Shown one piece after another: positions 1 to 6,384 of a DNA stretch of 7,914 bases. Under the pieces are notes generated by a model. That model had not been told where the DNA came from, made no database searches, and was given only the letters and a program-made list of their open reading frames with translations. The position numbers and the translations under genes were made by a program. The first letter of the stretch is position 1. Each line of letters begins with the position of its first letter. This DNA comes from Victivallales bacterium (lineage in GTDB: Bacteria > Verrucomicrobiota > Lentisphaeria > Victivallales > SZUA-371), in the NCBI GenBank assembly GCA_028691155.1, contig JAQUZV010000090.1, positions 1-7,914 of the forward strand, given 5' to 3'.

Positions 1-875
1 ACCAGATGTTTGTATTTCTTGAGCTTGGGATAACCATGGCACGGCAACATTTCCCCATGGGTATAAATATTGATGCCGGTATTTTCGGTCTGCCGGAGCA
101 GCTCTTCCAAGTCCCGCAGATCATGCCCGGAAACCAGAATGGCCTTGCCTTTCACCGGCGTAATCCGCACCCGCGTCGGTTCCGGATTGCCGTAGGTCGA
201 CGTATGGGCTTCATCCAGCAGTTCCATGGCCCGGAAATTAACCTGGCCGCACTCCATGCAGAGGTCGAACAACGTTTTGACGTCGGCTTCGTCTTCCGCC
301 AGGGCCGTCAACGCCCGATGAATGAACTCGAACACCGCCTCGTCGCCGTAACCCAGCAACCAGGCATGATCGATATAAGCCGCTACGCCCTTGAGTCCGT
401 AGGTCAGCAACTCCTGCAACGCGGACACGTCTTCGCCGAAACAGGCCCGCCGCGCCGGAATACCGACTCTCCCTCCCTGACGAATCATTCCCTTAAACGT
501 CTTCGCCGGAATCACCCTGGCGGGCCCGGCCAGCCGTTCCGGTTGACGACCGGCCTCCAGACAGGCCGTTTCATACAAACTGCGGGCATGGTCGCGCATC
601 ACAAAGGTGTTGCGGCAGATCAGCGCCACCTGTTGCGGGTCGAAATCCACATTGGTAACGGTGGTAAACAATGCTTCAACCGTCATATGATTGATGTCAT
701 CGTCGCTTACCCCCAAGGTCCGGGCCCGGGAAGCATATTGCGCCAATCCCTTGACCGCCTCGATCGTCATATCCTGCAACGCCGCCACATCCGGATCCTT
801 GCCGCACACCCCGCGAACTTCGCAACCATGGCATTGCGCGGTCTGTTCGCATTGAAAACAAAACATTTTACTCAT
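1..875 (-). CDS. hcp: Hydroxylamine reductase / hybrid cluster protein Hcp, N-terminal part (cut by window edge)
   Basis: Read on the minus strand from the ATG at 875-873, the frame stays open to the window edge and gives 291 residues of a protein normally near 540-550. It starts MSKMFCFQCEQTA. Cys6, Cys9, Cys18 and Cys24 (CxxC-x8-C-x5-C) match the N-terminal [4Fe-4S] cluster motif of the Desulfovibrio-type class. His251 (in SGHDL) and Glu275 (in THGEMLPCHG) fit the first two ligands of the hybrid Fe-S-O cluster, and their 24-residue spacing equals that of the characterised enzyme. The remaining Cys, Glu and Lys ligands lie outside the window. Known family role: cytoplasmic NO reduction (nitrosative stress defence), also described as hydroxylamine reductase. 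The start follows a purine-rich AGGAAAGGG and lies 17 bp after the ferredoxin-like gene, so it is the third gene of an rrf2-ferredoxin-hcp operon. Identification is secure; the physiological substrate is inferred. Confidence 0.96.
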   Translation of the reverse strand, partial: MSKMFCFQCEQTAQCHGCEVRGVCGKDPDVAALQDMTIEAVKGLAQYASRARTLGVSDDDINHMTVEALFTTVTNVDFDPQQVALICRNTFVMRDHARSLYETACLEAGRQPERLAGPARVIPAKTFKGMIRQGGRVGIPARRACFGEDVSALQELLTYGLKGVAAYIDHAWLLGYGDEAVFEFIHRALTALAEDEADVKTLFDLCMECGQVNFRAMELLDEAHTSTYGNPEPTRVRITPVKGKAILVSGHDLRDLEELLRQTENTGINIYTHGEMLPCHGYPKLKKYKHL

Positions 876-892
876 GGTTTTTCCCTTTCCTG

Positions 893-1673
893 TTAAAGCA
901 TTGACCCATTATCATCATTTACCTTCACCACCTCGCCGCGAATGCCGATCCGCACCAGATACAACGGCAGCTCCCGACCACACTGCGCCAGCGCTTTCCG
1001 GACCATAGCCACCAAAACTGAACAGCACGGCACAGCCATAAAGGCCACGGTTACACTCCTTACACTATTAACTATAAGGATTGATGCCAATTTGTCAACA
1101 TAGTTTGACGTCTCATCCAACTTCGGACAGGCAATTATCACCTTTTTTCCCCGCAGCAGTCGGAATTGAAAGGAACCGCAGGCCACCGCGGTACAATCGG
1201 CCGCCACCAGCAGGTCGGCCTGGTCCCAATAGGGGGGCACGGACCGGAACCAGCGGCAATTGAACCGGCCATTGCTGCAATTGCAAGGACGATTCCGCCG
1301 CCTCGTCAAGCGAAAAACCGTCCGCCGCGGCCAGCGCAAATGACCTGGGCGTCGAACCGGCACAACCACAAGTTGTTCCCGATCCCGCCGGGGACGGAGA
1401 CAACGCTGCCGCCGGAATGGAGGCAACGGCGGCGTGCGCCGCCTGAGCCGCCGCCGCAGCCGCGGGATCGAATGCTGCGGCATCGCGTTCCGTAACGGTA
1501 ATGGCGCCGCGGGGACATTCGCCGATGCAGGCGCCCAAACCGTCACAGTAGTCGTCCCGGACCAACTGCGCCTTGCCGTCAAGCAGTTGAATCGCGTCTT
1601 CATGGCAGGCCCGGACGCAAACGCCGCAGCCGTCGCATTTTTCTTCCTCGATATGAATGATCGGTCTTTTCAT
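893..1673 (-). CDS. Dicluster ferredoxin-like protein of hcp operon, interrupted by a single-base frameshift
   Basis: The N-terminal part (ATG at 1673-1671, preceded by GAGGGCGG) reads MKRPIIHIEEEKCDGCGVC, with a standard cluster motif at Cys13, 16, 19 and 23. A second ferredoxin repeat follows (YCDGLGACIGECP; Cys43, 49, 53), where the usual second Cys is replaced. Next come an Ala-rich linker (about 66-93) and a CGC motif (102-104). The frame then breaks at the G6 tract 1232-1237. Deleting one G joins QWPVQLPLVPVRAP to YWDQADLLVAADCTAVA and restores one 259-residue protein ending at the TAA 895-893. Its C-terminal part has CPKLD and VPCC motifs. From memory, ferredoxin-type proteins encoded beside hcp have this same N- and C-terminal layout. 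The likely role is electron delivery to Hcp, in place of the Hcr reductase of enterobacteria (inference). The break may be a sequencing or assembly error, a true mutation, or homopolymer slippage; the downstream frame shows no decay. Confidence 0.85.
1232..1237 (-). other. G6 homopolymer carrying the +1 frameshift in the ferredoxin-like gene
   Basis: On the coding strand the sequence is GTGCCCCCCTATTGG. With six C the upstream frame runs on as PLLGPGRPAGG, which is unlike the family, and stops at 1113. With five C it reads APYWDQADLLVAAD and stays open to 893. The indel can therefore be placed within this run of six bases. Confidence 0.8.
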
Positions 1674-1730
1674 GGCTACCGCCCTCGTGCTTCTAAACTA
1701 TTTTCTCTCATTCCCGGCACACCACGTCGA

Positions 1731-2150
1731 TCAGGCCAAGGCGCCTGTTGCCGCGAGTTCCGCCAAGTTGTGACTTTCAAGATAGGACCGTATCGTCCGG
1801 TTGACGCCGGCCGTCAGTTCGTGAAACAAACACTGTCCGGCCGGACATTTGTTCACCTTGAACATACAGTATCGATCTTCCAGTTTACCCTCAATGGCCT
1901 CGAACACCATCAATATGGTCAGTTCGGCCGGGTCGCCGGCAAGCACAAATCCGCCCCCCGGCCCCCGCGTCGCCCGCACCAGTCCGGCATGAACCAGCCG
2001 CTGCATCACTTTGGCACAGTGATGATCCGAGATGCCCAACCGTTCCGAAATCCGCCGGGTCGTCAGCGCCCGCTCCCGATGCGAAGTCAACAGCAGTACG
2101 GCATGGATCCCGATCGCCGCCGCCTCCGAAAAATTTACGATCTGCGCCAT
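1731..2150 (-). CDS. Rrf2-family transcriptional regulator with Fe-S-type cysteine triad
   Basis: A 139-residue protein, normal length for Rrf2 regulators. Residues 1-60 form the winged helix-turn-helix (LTTRRISERLGISDHHCAKVMQRLVHAGLV) and 61-70 the glycine-rich wing (TRGPGGGFVL). The C-terminal cluster region contains Cys95, Cys102 and Cys107, plus His110. IscR and NsrR hold a [2Fe-2S] or [4Fe-4S] cluster with a similar triad, so an iron-sulfur sensor is likely. The total span of 12 residues and the following C-x2-H match IscR, but the middle Cys is shifted by one (C-x6-C-x4-C). As first gene of the ferredoxin/hcp operon (57 bp upstream of the ferredoxin start), it probably senses NO or redox stress and represses its own operon through the palindrome at 2170-2189 (inference). 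The start ATG 2150-2148 has a CGAGG upstream. NsrR-like function is plausible but not proven, so no symbol is given. Confidence 0.93.
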   Translation of the reverse strand: MAQIVNFSEAAAIGIHAVLLLTSHRERALTTRRISERLGISDHHCAKVMQRLVHAGLVRATRGPGGGFVLAGDPAELTILMVFEAIEGKLEDRYCMFKVNKCPAGQCLFHELTAGVNRTIRSYLESHNLAELAATGALA

Positions 2151-2169
2151 AATTGCCTCGTTAATTATT

Positions 2170-2189
2170 GTATTATGGTACTATAATAC
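2170..2189. promoter_or_regulatory. Palindromic operator candidate over the -10 of the rrf2 operon
   Basis: The halves GTATTATGGT and ACTATAATAC are reverse complements except for one position pair (18 of 20 bases symmetric, centre between 2179 and 2180). The palindrome covers the whole -10 hexamer and the expected start point, which is where a repressor acts. The most likely ligand is the Rrf2 protein encoded immediately downstream (inference). It does not match the E. coli NsrR or IscR consensus that I know. Confidence 0.6.
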
Positions 2190-2211
2190 CACTATTATTA
2201 TCCGTCGTCAA
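2183..2211 (-). promoter_or_regulatory. Sigma70-type promoter of the rrf2-ferredoxin-hcp operon
   Basis: On the minus strand TTGACG (2211-2206) is followed by exactly 17 bases and TATTAT (2188-2183). This puts transcription start near 2176, about 26 bases before the rrf2 ATG. Five of six bases match the -35 consensus and five of six the -10. No comparable signal was seen closer to the downstream genes. Confidence 0.7.
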
Positions 2212-2358
2212 TCCCGGAAAAAAGAAAAAAACAATTTTTTGGGCATATCGCCATCTTTACCACCCCATTCATCCACGGGAGGAAGCGGCAACGGTTTGGC
2301 GGCCCCGGTAATATCCCGGTGCAACTGCAGTAATTAATTCCAATACTTTCTTAATTTT

Positions 2359-2400
2359 ATTGATTTTATTATTGATTTTATTGATTTTATTATTGATTTT
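2359..2400. repeat. Two perfect tandem copies of a 21-bp AT-rich unit
   Basis: The unit ATTGATTTTATT followed by ATTGATTTT occurs at 2359-2379 and again at 2380-2400 with no mismatch. A decayed partial copy (TTAATTTTATT) lies just before. Read as a pattern, ATTGATTTT alternates with a 3-bp ATT insert. It directly precedes the predicted DUF2089 promoter, so it may be an UP-element-like or protein-binding array, or plain replication slippage. Confidence 0.8.
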
Positions 2401-2420
2401 TTGCAGATTGGATATAGAAT
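2393..2420 (+). promoter_or_regulatory. Possible promoter of the DUF2089/membrane-protein unit
   Basis: TTGATT (2393-2398), a 16-bp spacer and TAGAAT (2415-2420) would start transcription near 2427, giving a leader of roughly 55 bases. The -35 hexamer lies inside the second copy of the tandem repeat, so changes in copy number would leave the promoter intact but alter its upstream context. The hexamers are only moderate matches in AT-rich DNA. Confidence 0.35.
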
Positions 2421-2482
2421 TTATCTTACAGGCATCATCAAAGGTCATACTATTTCATCCAACCTCTGGAGGTAAGAATATC

Positions 2483-2845
2483 ATGGATCATTTTTCCGCG
2501 ACCTGTCAGAATTGCGGCGGATCATTGCAAGTGGAACGAATCGTCTGCCCGGAATGCGGCATGACCCTCTCCGGGCAACTGGAATTGCCGCGATTGGCCC
2601 GGCTGTCAGCGGAAGACCGCGATTTCATCGAACTTTTCGTGTTAAGCGCCGGTTCGCTGAAAGAGGTGGGACGGATCATGCAGATATCCTATCCCACCGT
2701 CCGCAACCGGCTGGATCAGATCATCACCCGCTTACAGGAGCTGGACCGGCAACATCAGGCGGACCGGCTGAAAATCATGAAGCGGCTGGAACAACGGGAG
2801 ATTTCCGTCACCGAGGCCGCCGCCATGCTGGCCGCGCTAAATTGA
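2483..2845 (+). CDS. DUF2089-family zinc-ribbon/HTH protein
   Basis: A 120-residue protein starting MDHFSATCQNCGG. Cys8-x2-Cys11 and Cys22-x2-Cys25 form a zinc ribbon. Residues 57-90 (SLKEVGRIMQISYPTVRNRL) form a sigma-like helix-turn-helix, as in sequence-specific DNA binders. The tail 97-120 (MKRLEQREISVTEAAAMLAALN) is the short helical, SHOCT-like end typical of DUF2089 proteins. This order and length match the family, whose molecular role is not established; a transcription regulator is the natural reading. I chose the ATG at 2483 because TGGAGG sits 10 bases before it and the zinc ribbon begins right after. An in-frame ATG at 2360 would add a 41-residue low-complexity segment encoded by the AT repeat and has no ribosome site. 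The gene is 25 bp upstream of the large membrane protein, almost certainly cotranscribed. Confidence 0.9.
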   Translation: MDHFSATCQNCGGSLQVERIVCPECGMTLSGQLELPRLARLSAEDRDFIELFVLSAGSLKEVGRIMQISYPTVRNRLDQIITRLQELDRQHQADRLKIMKRLEQREISVTEAAAMLAALN

Positions 2846-2870
2846 GCTTAAGCACAGGGGGAAAAGTTTC

Positions 2871-5540
2871 ATGATCGCCGCGCCGCTATCGAACAGTCAG
2901 TTGGATTTTATCACCATACTGTATACTCTGGTCACCTGGCTGCCGCCGGTGGCCTTCTGGAGTATTGCCGTCATCACCGTCATCGGCTATTGCCGCGACC
3001 GTCACCGGCGGCGGCTGATGTTGATGCCATCGCCGGAAGAGGAGCAAATCCGGGAACTGCAGCACCGGGGCCAACTGAATACCAACGAAGCCGATTTTCT
3101 GCTCGACCGCTGTCATCCCCTGCCCCGTCTCCGGGAAATCGTCCCGCTACCCGACCTCGCGCTGCGCCTGGCCGCGGCCTACACCCAAATCGTCGCGACC
3201 ATGATCCTGCTGATCTTCCTGGCGCACGCCGCCTTCTATATCACCATCACGCTCCATAAGTCAGATCCCGGCGTGACCACCACCATGACCCACACCGGCA
3301 ACGTTGCCGTATTGGGAATAATTTTTGCCGCCATTTTGCTGTCGGCCCTCCTCCAGTTGGCCGTAGCCCCCAAACTGCTCCGGGGCAGCCTCGCCGCCCG
3401 CAAGCTGATTCTCGGCTTCTGGCTGGTGGATTTTCTCATCGTCTCACTGGTAAACTCGGCCTATGGTTCGCATTTTTACGGCATCATGGTGGTGCTGGCG
3501 GGCGTATGGGTCTGGTACGCCCTCTGGTTTCGTCACGGTGCCGCCGGCAGAATTCGCGTCGACGCAACCGCACCATCCCGCCGCCGCCGGATACTGGCGG
3601 GGGTAGTGGTTGCCGCCGTCATTGCGGTCGGACAGATCAATATCCAGCTCAGCCCGGAATTTCAATTATCGCACCAACATCTCACGCTCAACAGCATCGG
3701 GGTAAGTTGCACCACCGACTCCATATTCGCCCGGCCGCAAAGTTTCCATCTGCTGGCCGGTTCGCCGGAACCCAAGGTGGAGGAATTATGCCATCTTTTG
3801 GCGCAAAGGCTGGAACGGGAAACTAAAATACCATGTCACGTACGGCGTTTCGGCGCCCCCCTTGCCGCCGTTGAACTGAACCGAACCCCGGTGTTCATGT
3901 TGGATCTGGCCAACAATACCACGCCGCCGCCGGACGACCGATTGCCGCCGGAAATCCGCCGTTGGTTTCGGAATCTGATCCCGATTTCGGCACGGCGGGA
4001 CCAGTTTGCCGGCAAACCGACCTTCCGCCTCCGCCAGATGGTGCCGTTCGGGCATCGCACCTTTCCGGTTCACGGACTCAAATTGCCGGATCTCAGTTTC
4101 AATATCTCCGCCGCGGTCGATCTCGACGCCACATCTCCGGCCACCGCGCTGCCCCAGGTGGCGGAGGCCATGGTCCAAAAGATATCGCCCACTTTACATC
4201 TGGCCACGGGACCTGATGCCATTACCCTGCCGCCGGTATTTCCGCCGCCGGCCGCCGCCCCGCCGCTGTTGCGGCTGCCCGGCCTCCACGACGTAAGGCG
4301 ATCGATCACCGGCAGCAGCAACAGTCTGGCCCGCATCGAAGTTTACACCTTCCGCAAGGGCGACTACGACACCGATCTGGCCGCCATCAACCGGACCCTC
4401 GCCGCCCGCGGTTATCGCCAGGAAGACGGGAAATCGGCCAGCGGTGACCGAATTGTCTTCGAGCGGCAAGACCACGGACCGGACACGGAGGAAGTATGGG
4501 TCGATCTCGGCCCCCGCCTCAACAGTCAATCGTTGCAATCGACACCAGTGCCAACCGTCGGGCAACTGGCCATCAGCATCTTCCGTCCGTATGACGCGGC
4601 ACAACCCGGCGACCACGTTTTTCGGCAACAGTTCCTCGCCGCCGATCCGGACGGTTTTCTGAAATGTGGCGGCTTGCGTTATCTTGCCACGGACCAACAG
4701 CCGGATTTGCTGCGGAAATATTTCCAACGTCAAACCAGCTTCACCTGCCGACAACTGGTTCTGACCGACCTGTCCCGGCAAGAACATTCCTCCGACATTC
4801 TTCGCCAGCTGGGCAACCGCGAGTTCCGGCGTCTGACCGACGACACGCTGACCCTGGCCGGACAAGCGGAATTTCTGCCGCAGGCCTGCCGGTTGCTGCA
4901 ACTGGCCATCGACAACCGCGATCCGGACTGGGAACGGATTTTTATGGCCCAAATGCAGCCTTATCTGCTCCAGGCCCAATTGCCGGCGGCGGTAACCGCC
5001 GACGAAAAGATTGCCACAACGATCAAGTTGCCGCTGCCGCCGCTTGCCGCCGTCCCGTGGCAGAAGATCATCATCTTCGACCTGAACCGACCGCAATACC
5101 GTCCGGTCTATATGGCATTCGGCATCCTCCCCGCGCCAAACCATACTTACAATATTTTTCTCCGCAACGCAAGTGTGTACCAGCAGACCGACCACTTAAC
5201 CCGTGATCAACTGGCTCATGTCGGCGCCATCTATACCTGGCAACGCCGGGACGACGAGCACCGCCAACCGCCATATCAGTTGGAAGCAACCGTAGGACAA
5301 ACCTTTTCGGCGGACGACAGCATCCACCGGCACGACATGCCGGAACTATCCTGGTCCAATCCATCAGGGCAGATCACCATACCGGTACAATTGCAGATCA
5401 GACAGCAATTCGAGCCGCAAACCGGAAGCTGTCGTCTGGACGTGAAATGGCGACCAACCGCCGCCATTATCGCCCCGCCGACCCCGCCTCGCGTCGCACA
5501 ATCCCGCCCCGACACAGCCCGGAATAAATCCGTCCGATAA
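2871..5540 (+). CDS. Large membrane protein of unknown function with extracytoplasmic C-terminal region
   Basis: An 889-residue protein that I do not recognise. Hydrophobic segments lie near residues 13-40, 104-126, 144-167, 179-195, 202-220 and 240-257. Positive charges (CRDRHRRR at 41-48, KLLRGSLAARK at 168-178, RRRR at 237-240) put the loops after segments 1, 3 and 5 in the cytoplasm and residues 258-889 outside. The cytoplasmic loop includes a SHOCT-like piece (SPEEEQIRELQHRGQL, then NEADFLL; about 54-78). The outer part has a proline-rich hinge (454-470) separating two putative domains, seven Cys (280, 307, 322, 599, 626, 673, 854) and a basic, proline-rich tail (868-889). AGGGGG lies 10 bases before the ATG, and the gene follows the DUF2089 gene by 25 bp. 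Position suggests a membrane partner whose expression or signal is tied to that zinc-ribbon protein (inference). No enzymatic motif is visible. Confidence 0.88.
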   Translation: MIAAPLSNSQLDFITILYTLVTWLPPVAFWSIAVITVIGYCRDRHRRRLMLMPSPEEEQIRELQHRGQLNTNEADFLLDRCHPLPRLREIVPLPDLALRLAAAYTQIVATMILLIFLAHAAFYITITLHKSDPGVTTTMTHTGNVAVLGIIFAAILLSALLQLAVAPKLLRGSLAARKLILGFWLVDFLIVSLVNSAYGSHFYGIMVVLAGVWVWYALWFRHGAAGRIRVDATAPSRRRRILAGVVVAAVIAVGQINIQLSPEFQLSHQHLTLNSIGVSCTTDSIFARPQSFHLLAGSPEPKVEELCHLLAQRLERETKIPCHVRRFGAPLAAVELNRTPVFMLDLANNTTPPPDDRLPPEIRRWFRNLIPISARRDQFAGKPTFRLRQMVPFGHRTFPVHGLKLPDLSFNISAAVDLDATSPATALPQVAEAMVQKISPTLHLATGPDAITLPPVFPPPAAAPPLLRLPGLHDVRRSITGSSNSLARIEVYTFRKGDYDTDLAAINRTLAARGYRQEDGKSASGDRIVFERQDHGPDTEEVWVDLGPRLNSQSLQSTPVPTVGQLAISIFRPYDAAQPGDHVFRQQFLAADPDGFLKCGGLRYLATDQQPDLLRKYFQRQTSFTCRQLVLTDLSRQEHSSDILRQLGNREFRRLTDDTLTLAGQAEFLPQACRLLQLAIDNRDPDWERIFMAQMQPYLLQAQLPAAVTADEKIATTIKLPLPPLAAVPWQKIIIFDLNRPQYRPVYMAFGILPAPNHTYNIFLRNASVYQQTDHLTRDQLAHVGAIYTWQRRDDEHRQPPYQLEATVGQTFSADDSIHRHDMPELSWSNPSGQITIPVQLQIRQQFEPQTGSCRLDVKWRPTAAIIAPPTPPRVAQSRPDTARNKSVR

Positions 5541-5557
5541 AAAAAAACGATTTTTTT
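5539..5557. other. A-tract/T-tract dyad after the membrane-protein gene
   Basis: Nine A, CGA and seven T overlap the stop codon of the membrane-protein gene. The RNA could form only a weak A-U stem with a three-base loop, so it is a doubtful terminator. It may instead act as curved DNA or an UP-type element ahead of the tetR promoter. No GC-rich terminator hairpin follows the 889-residue gene. Confidence 0.3.
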
Positions 5558-5568
5558 ACTTTTGCCAC

Positions 5569-5597
5569 TGGATATTTTACAACAATGGTCATATAAT
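5569..5597 (+). promoter_or_regulatory. tetR promoter
   Basis: TGGATA (5569-5574), a 17-bp spacer and a perfect TATAAT (5592-5597) predict a start near 5604. That is about 47 bases before the GTG start codon. The -10 sits at the centre of the operator dyad, so binding there would block RNA polymerase. Confidence 0.65.
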
Positions 5598-5609
5598 GAA
5601 CATTGTTCA
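5581..5609. promoter_or_regulatory. TetR-type operator candidate, copy 1
   Basis: Eleven-base arms AACAATGGTCA (5581-5591) and TGAACATTGTT (5597-5607) are reverse complements with one mismatch, separated by TATAA. A nested 13-bp palindrome TGAACA-T-TGTTCA (5597-5609) is perfect in both arms. It overlaps the -10 and start point of the tetR-family gene, the classic place for autoregulation. Its core recurs at 6385-6405. Confidence 0.65.
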
Positions 5610-5637
5610 CAAATTAATCAGCAGCAACATAACTTCC

Positions 5638-5653
5638 GGGAGGAATGACCGTG
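5638..5653 (+). promoter_or_regulatory. Ribosome binding site that favours the GTG start of tetR
   Basis: GGGAGG at 5638-5643 is followed by AATGACC and GTG (5651). The ATG at 5645 is only one base from the ribosome site, too close for normal initiation. GTG at 5651 gives the usual 7-base gap. Confidence 0.6.
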
Positions 5654-6289
5654 GGAACCCAGGACCGGCGCGAACGGGAAAAAGAACAGCGCAAACAGTT
5701 GATCCGCGCTTGCGCCCAGGAAATCTTTCGCCATAAGGGTTTCGGCGGCACCACCATTCGGGACCTGGCCCAGGCCTGCGAACTGGCCACCGGCACCATC
5801 TATCTGTACTATCGGGATAAGAACGAGTTGCTGGCCGATCTGCTGGTGGAGGGACACGAACTGCTGCTCGACGAACTGCGACAGGCGCTCGCCGCCGCCG
5901 GTCCGGAACAGCAGTGGGAAAAGCTGATCGATGTCTTTTTCCGTTTTGCCGCCATCCACCCCGAACATTTCGAATTGATGTTCTTCGTGGTTCAGCGGGA
6001 AGGTTACGGCGTTCTGGACGTGGTGCCGAAACGTTCCCCCACCCACCACCGGTTGCAGGAACAACAGCAAGAGTGCCTGCGCCTGGCCGCCCTCGCCCTG
6101 CGCGACAGCATTCCCACCCTCGACGATCAAACGGCGGCTCTCACTTCCGAAGCCGCCTGGAGTATGCTGGCCGGCGTGGTCTACTTTTTCCGCAAGGAAG
6201 GACAGGAAATATTCGAACCGGTGGCACAGCAGGCCAAAAACATCCTGCGCGGCTATGTCACCGCCACTGTCGCCGCCAGTTCGTCATGA
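5651..6289 (+). CDS. TetR/AcrR-family transcriptional regulator
   Basis: A 212-residue protein. The N-terminal DNA-binding domain is clear: IRACAQEIFRHKGFGGTTI, then RDLAQACELATGTIYLYYRD and KNELLADLL, ending near residue 70. The rest (about 75-212) is the variable helical ligand and dimer domain, which gives no ligand. I prefer the GTG at 5651, because GGGAGG (5638-5643) then has the normal 7-base spacing. The in-frame ATG at 5645 would leave only one base between the ribosome site and the start. The choice changes just two residues. The gene stands alone between two copies of one operator-like sequence, suggesting autorepression plus control of a second transcript. Proteins of this type often repress efflux, lipid or stress genes, but no such neighbour is present. 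Confidence 0.93.
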   Translation: MGTQDRREREKEQRKQLIRACAQEIFRHKGFGGTTIRDLAQACELATGTIYLYYRDKNELLADLLVEGHELLLDELRQALAAAGPEQQWEKLIDVFFRFAAIHPEHFELMFFVVQREGYGVLDVVPKRSPTHHRLQEQQQECLRLAALALRDSIPTLDDQTAALTSEAAWSMLAGVVYFFRKEGQEIFEPVAQQAKNILRGYVTATVAASSS

Positions 6290-6384
6290 CGCCATAACCC
6301 GGCAGATAACCGGTAAATTCCGCAAGCGCTGAATACCATTACCACAACAGAGAGAGAAAAAAAGTAAATTTTTTTATAGTTAAC

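Larger units (their letters stand above)
2151..2482. other. AT-rich divergent intergenic region
   Basis: This 332-bp gap separates the leftward rrf2 operon from the rightward DUF2089 gene. It holds the rrf2 promoter and operator (2170-2211), an A-rich stretch with an AAAAAACAATTTTTT dyad (about 2223-2240), a GC-richer piece without recognisable content (2250-2330), the AT tandem repeat (2359-2400), and a possible DUF2089 promoter and ribosome site. Short frames crossing it lack a ribosome site and encode low-complexity peptides, so I call no gene. Confidence 0.6.

Noticed and set aside
6..896. A 296-residue plus-strand open frame over the left end
   Set aside because: It lies opposite hcp, which has clear cluster ligands and family sequence on the minus strand; the plus-strand product resembles nothing.
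2250..2335. GC-richer patch with CCGG-TAATATC-CCGG symmetry as a possible riboswitch or terminator
   Set aside because: The arms are four bases and self-complementary, no U-run follows, and no riboswitch core that I know is present.
2360..2482. Upstream in-frame extension of the DUF2089 protein (41 residues, very Leu/Ile-rich) as a membrane anchor
   Set aside because: It is a translation of the AT tandem repeat, has no ribosome site, and the ATG at 2483 has a well-spaced TGGAGG.
4194..5195. A 333-residue minus-strand open frame inside the membrane-protein gene
   Set aside because: It is a shadow of the GC-rich plus-strand frame, has no ribosome site and reads as low-complexity Gly/Arg/Gln-rich sequence.
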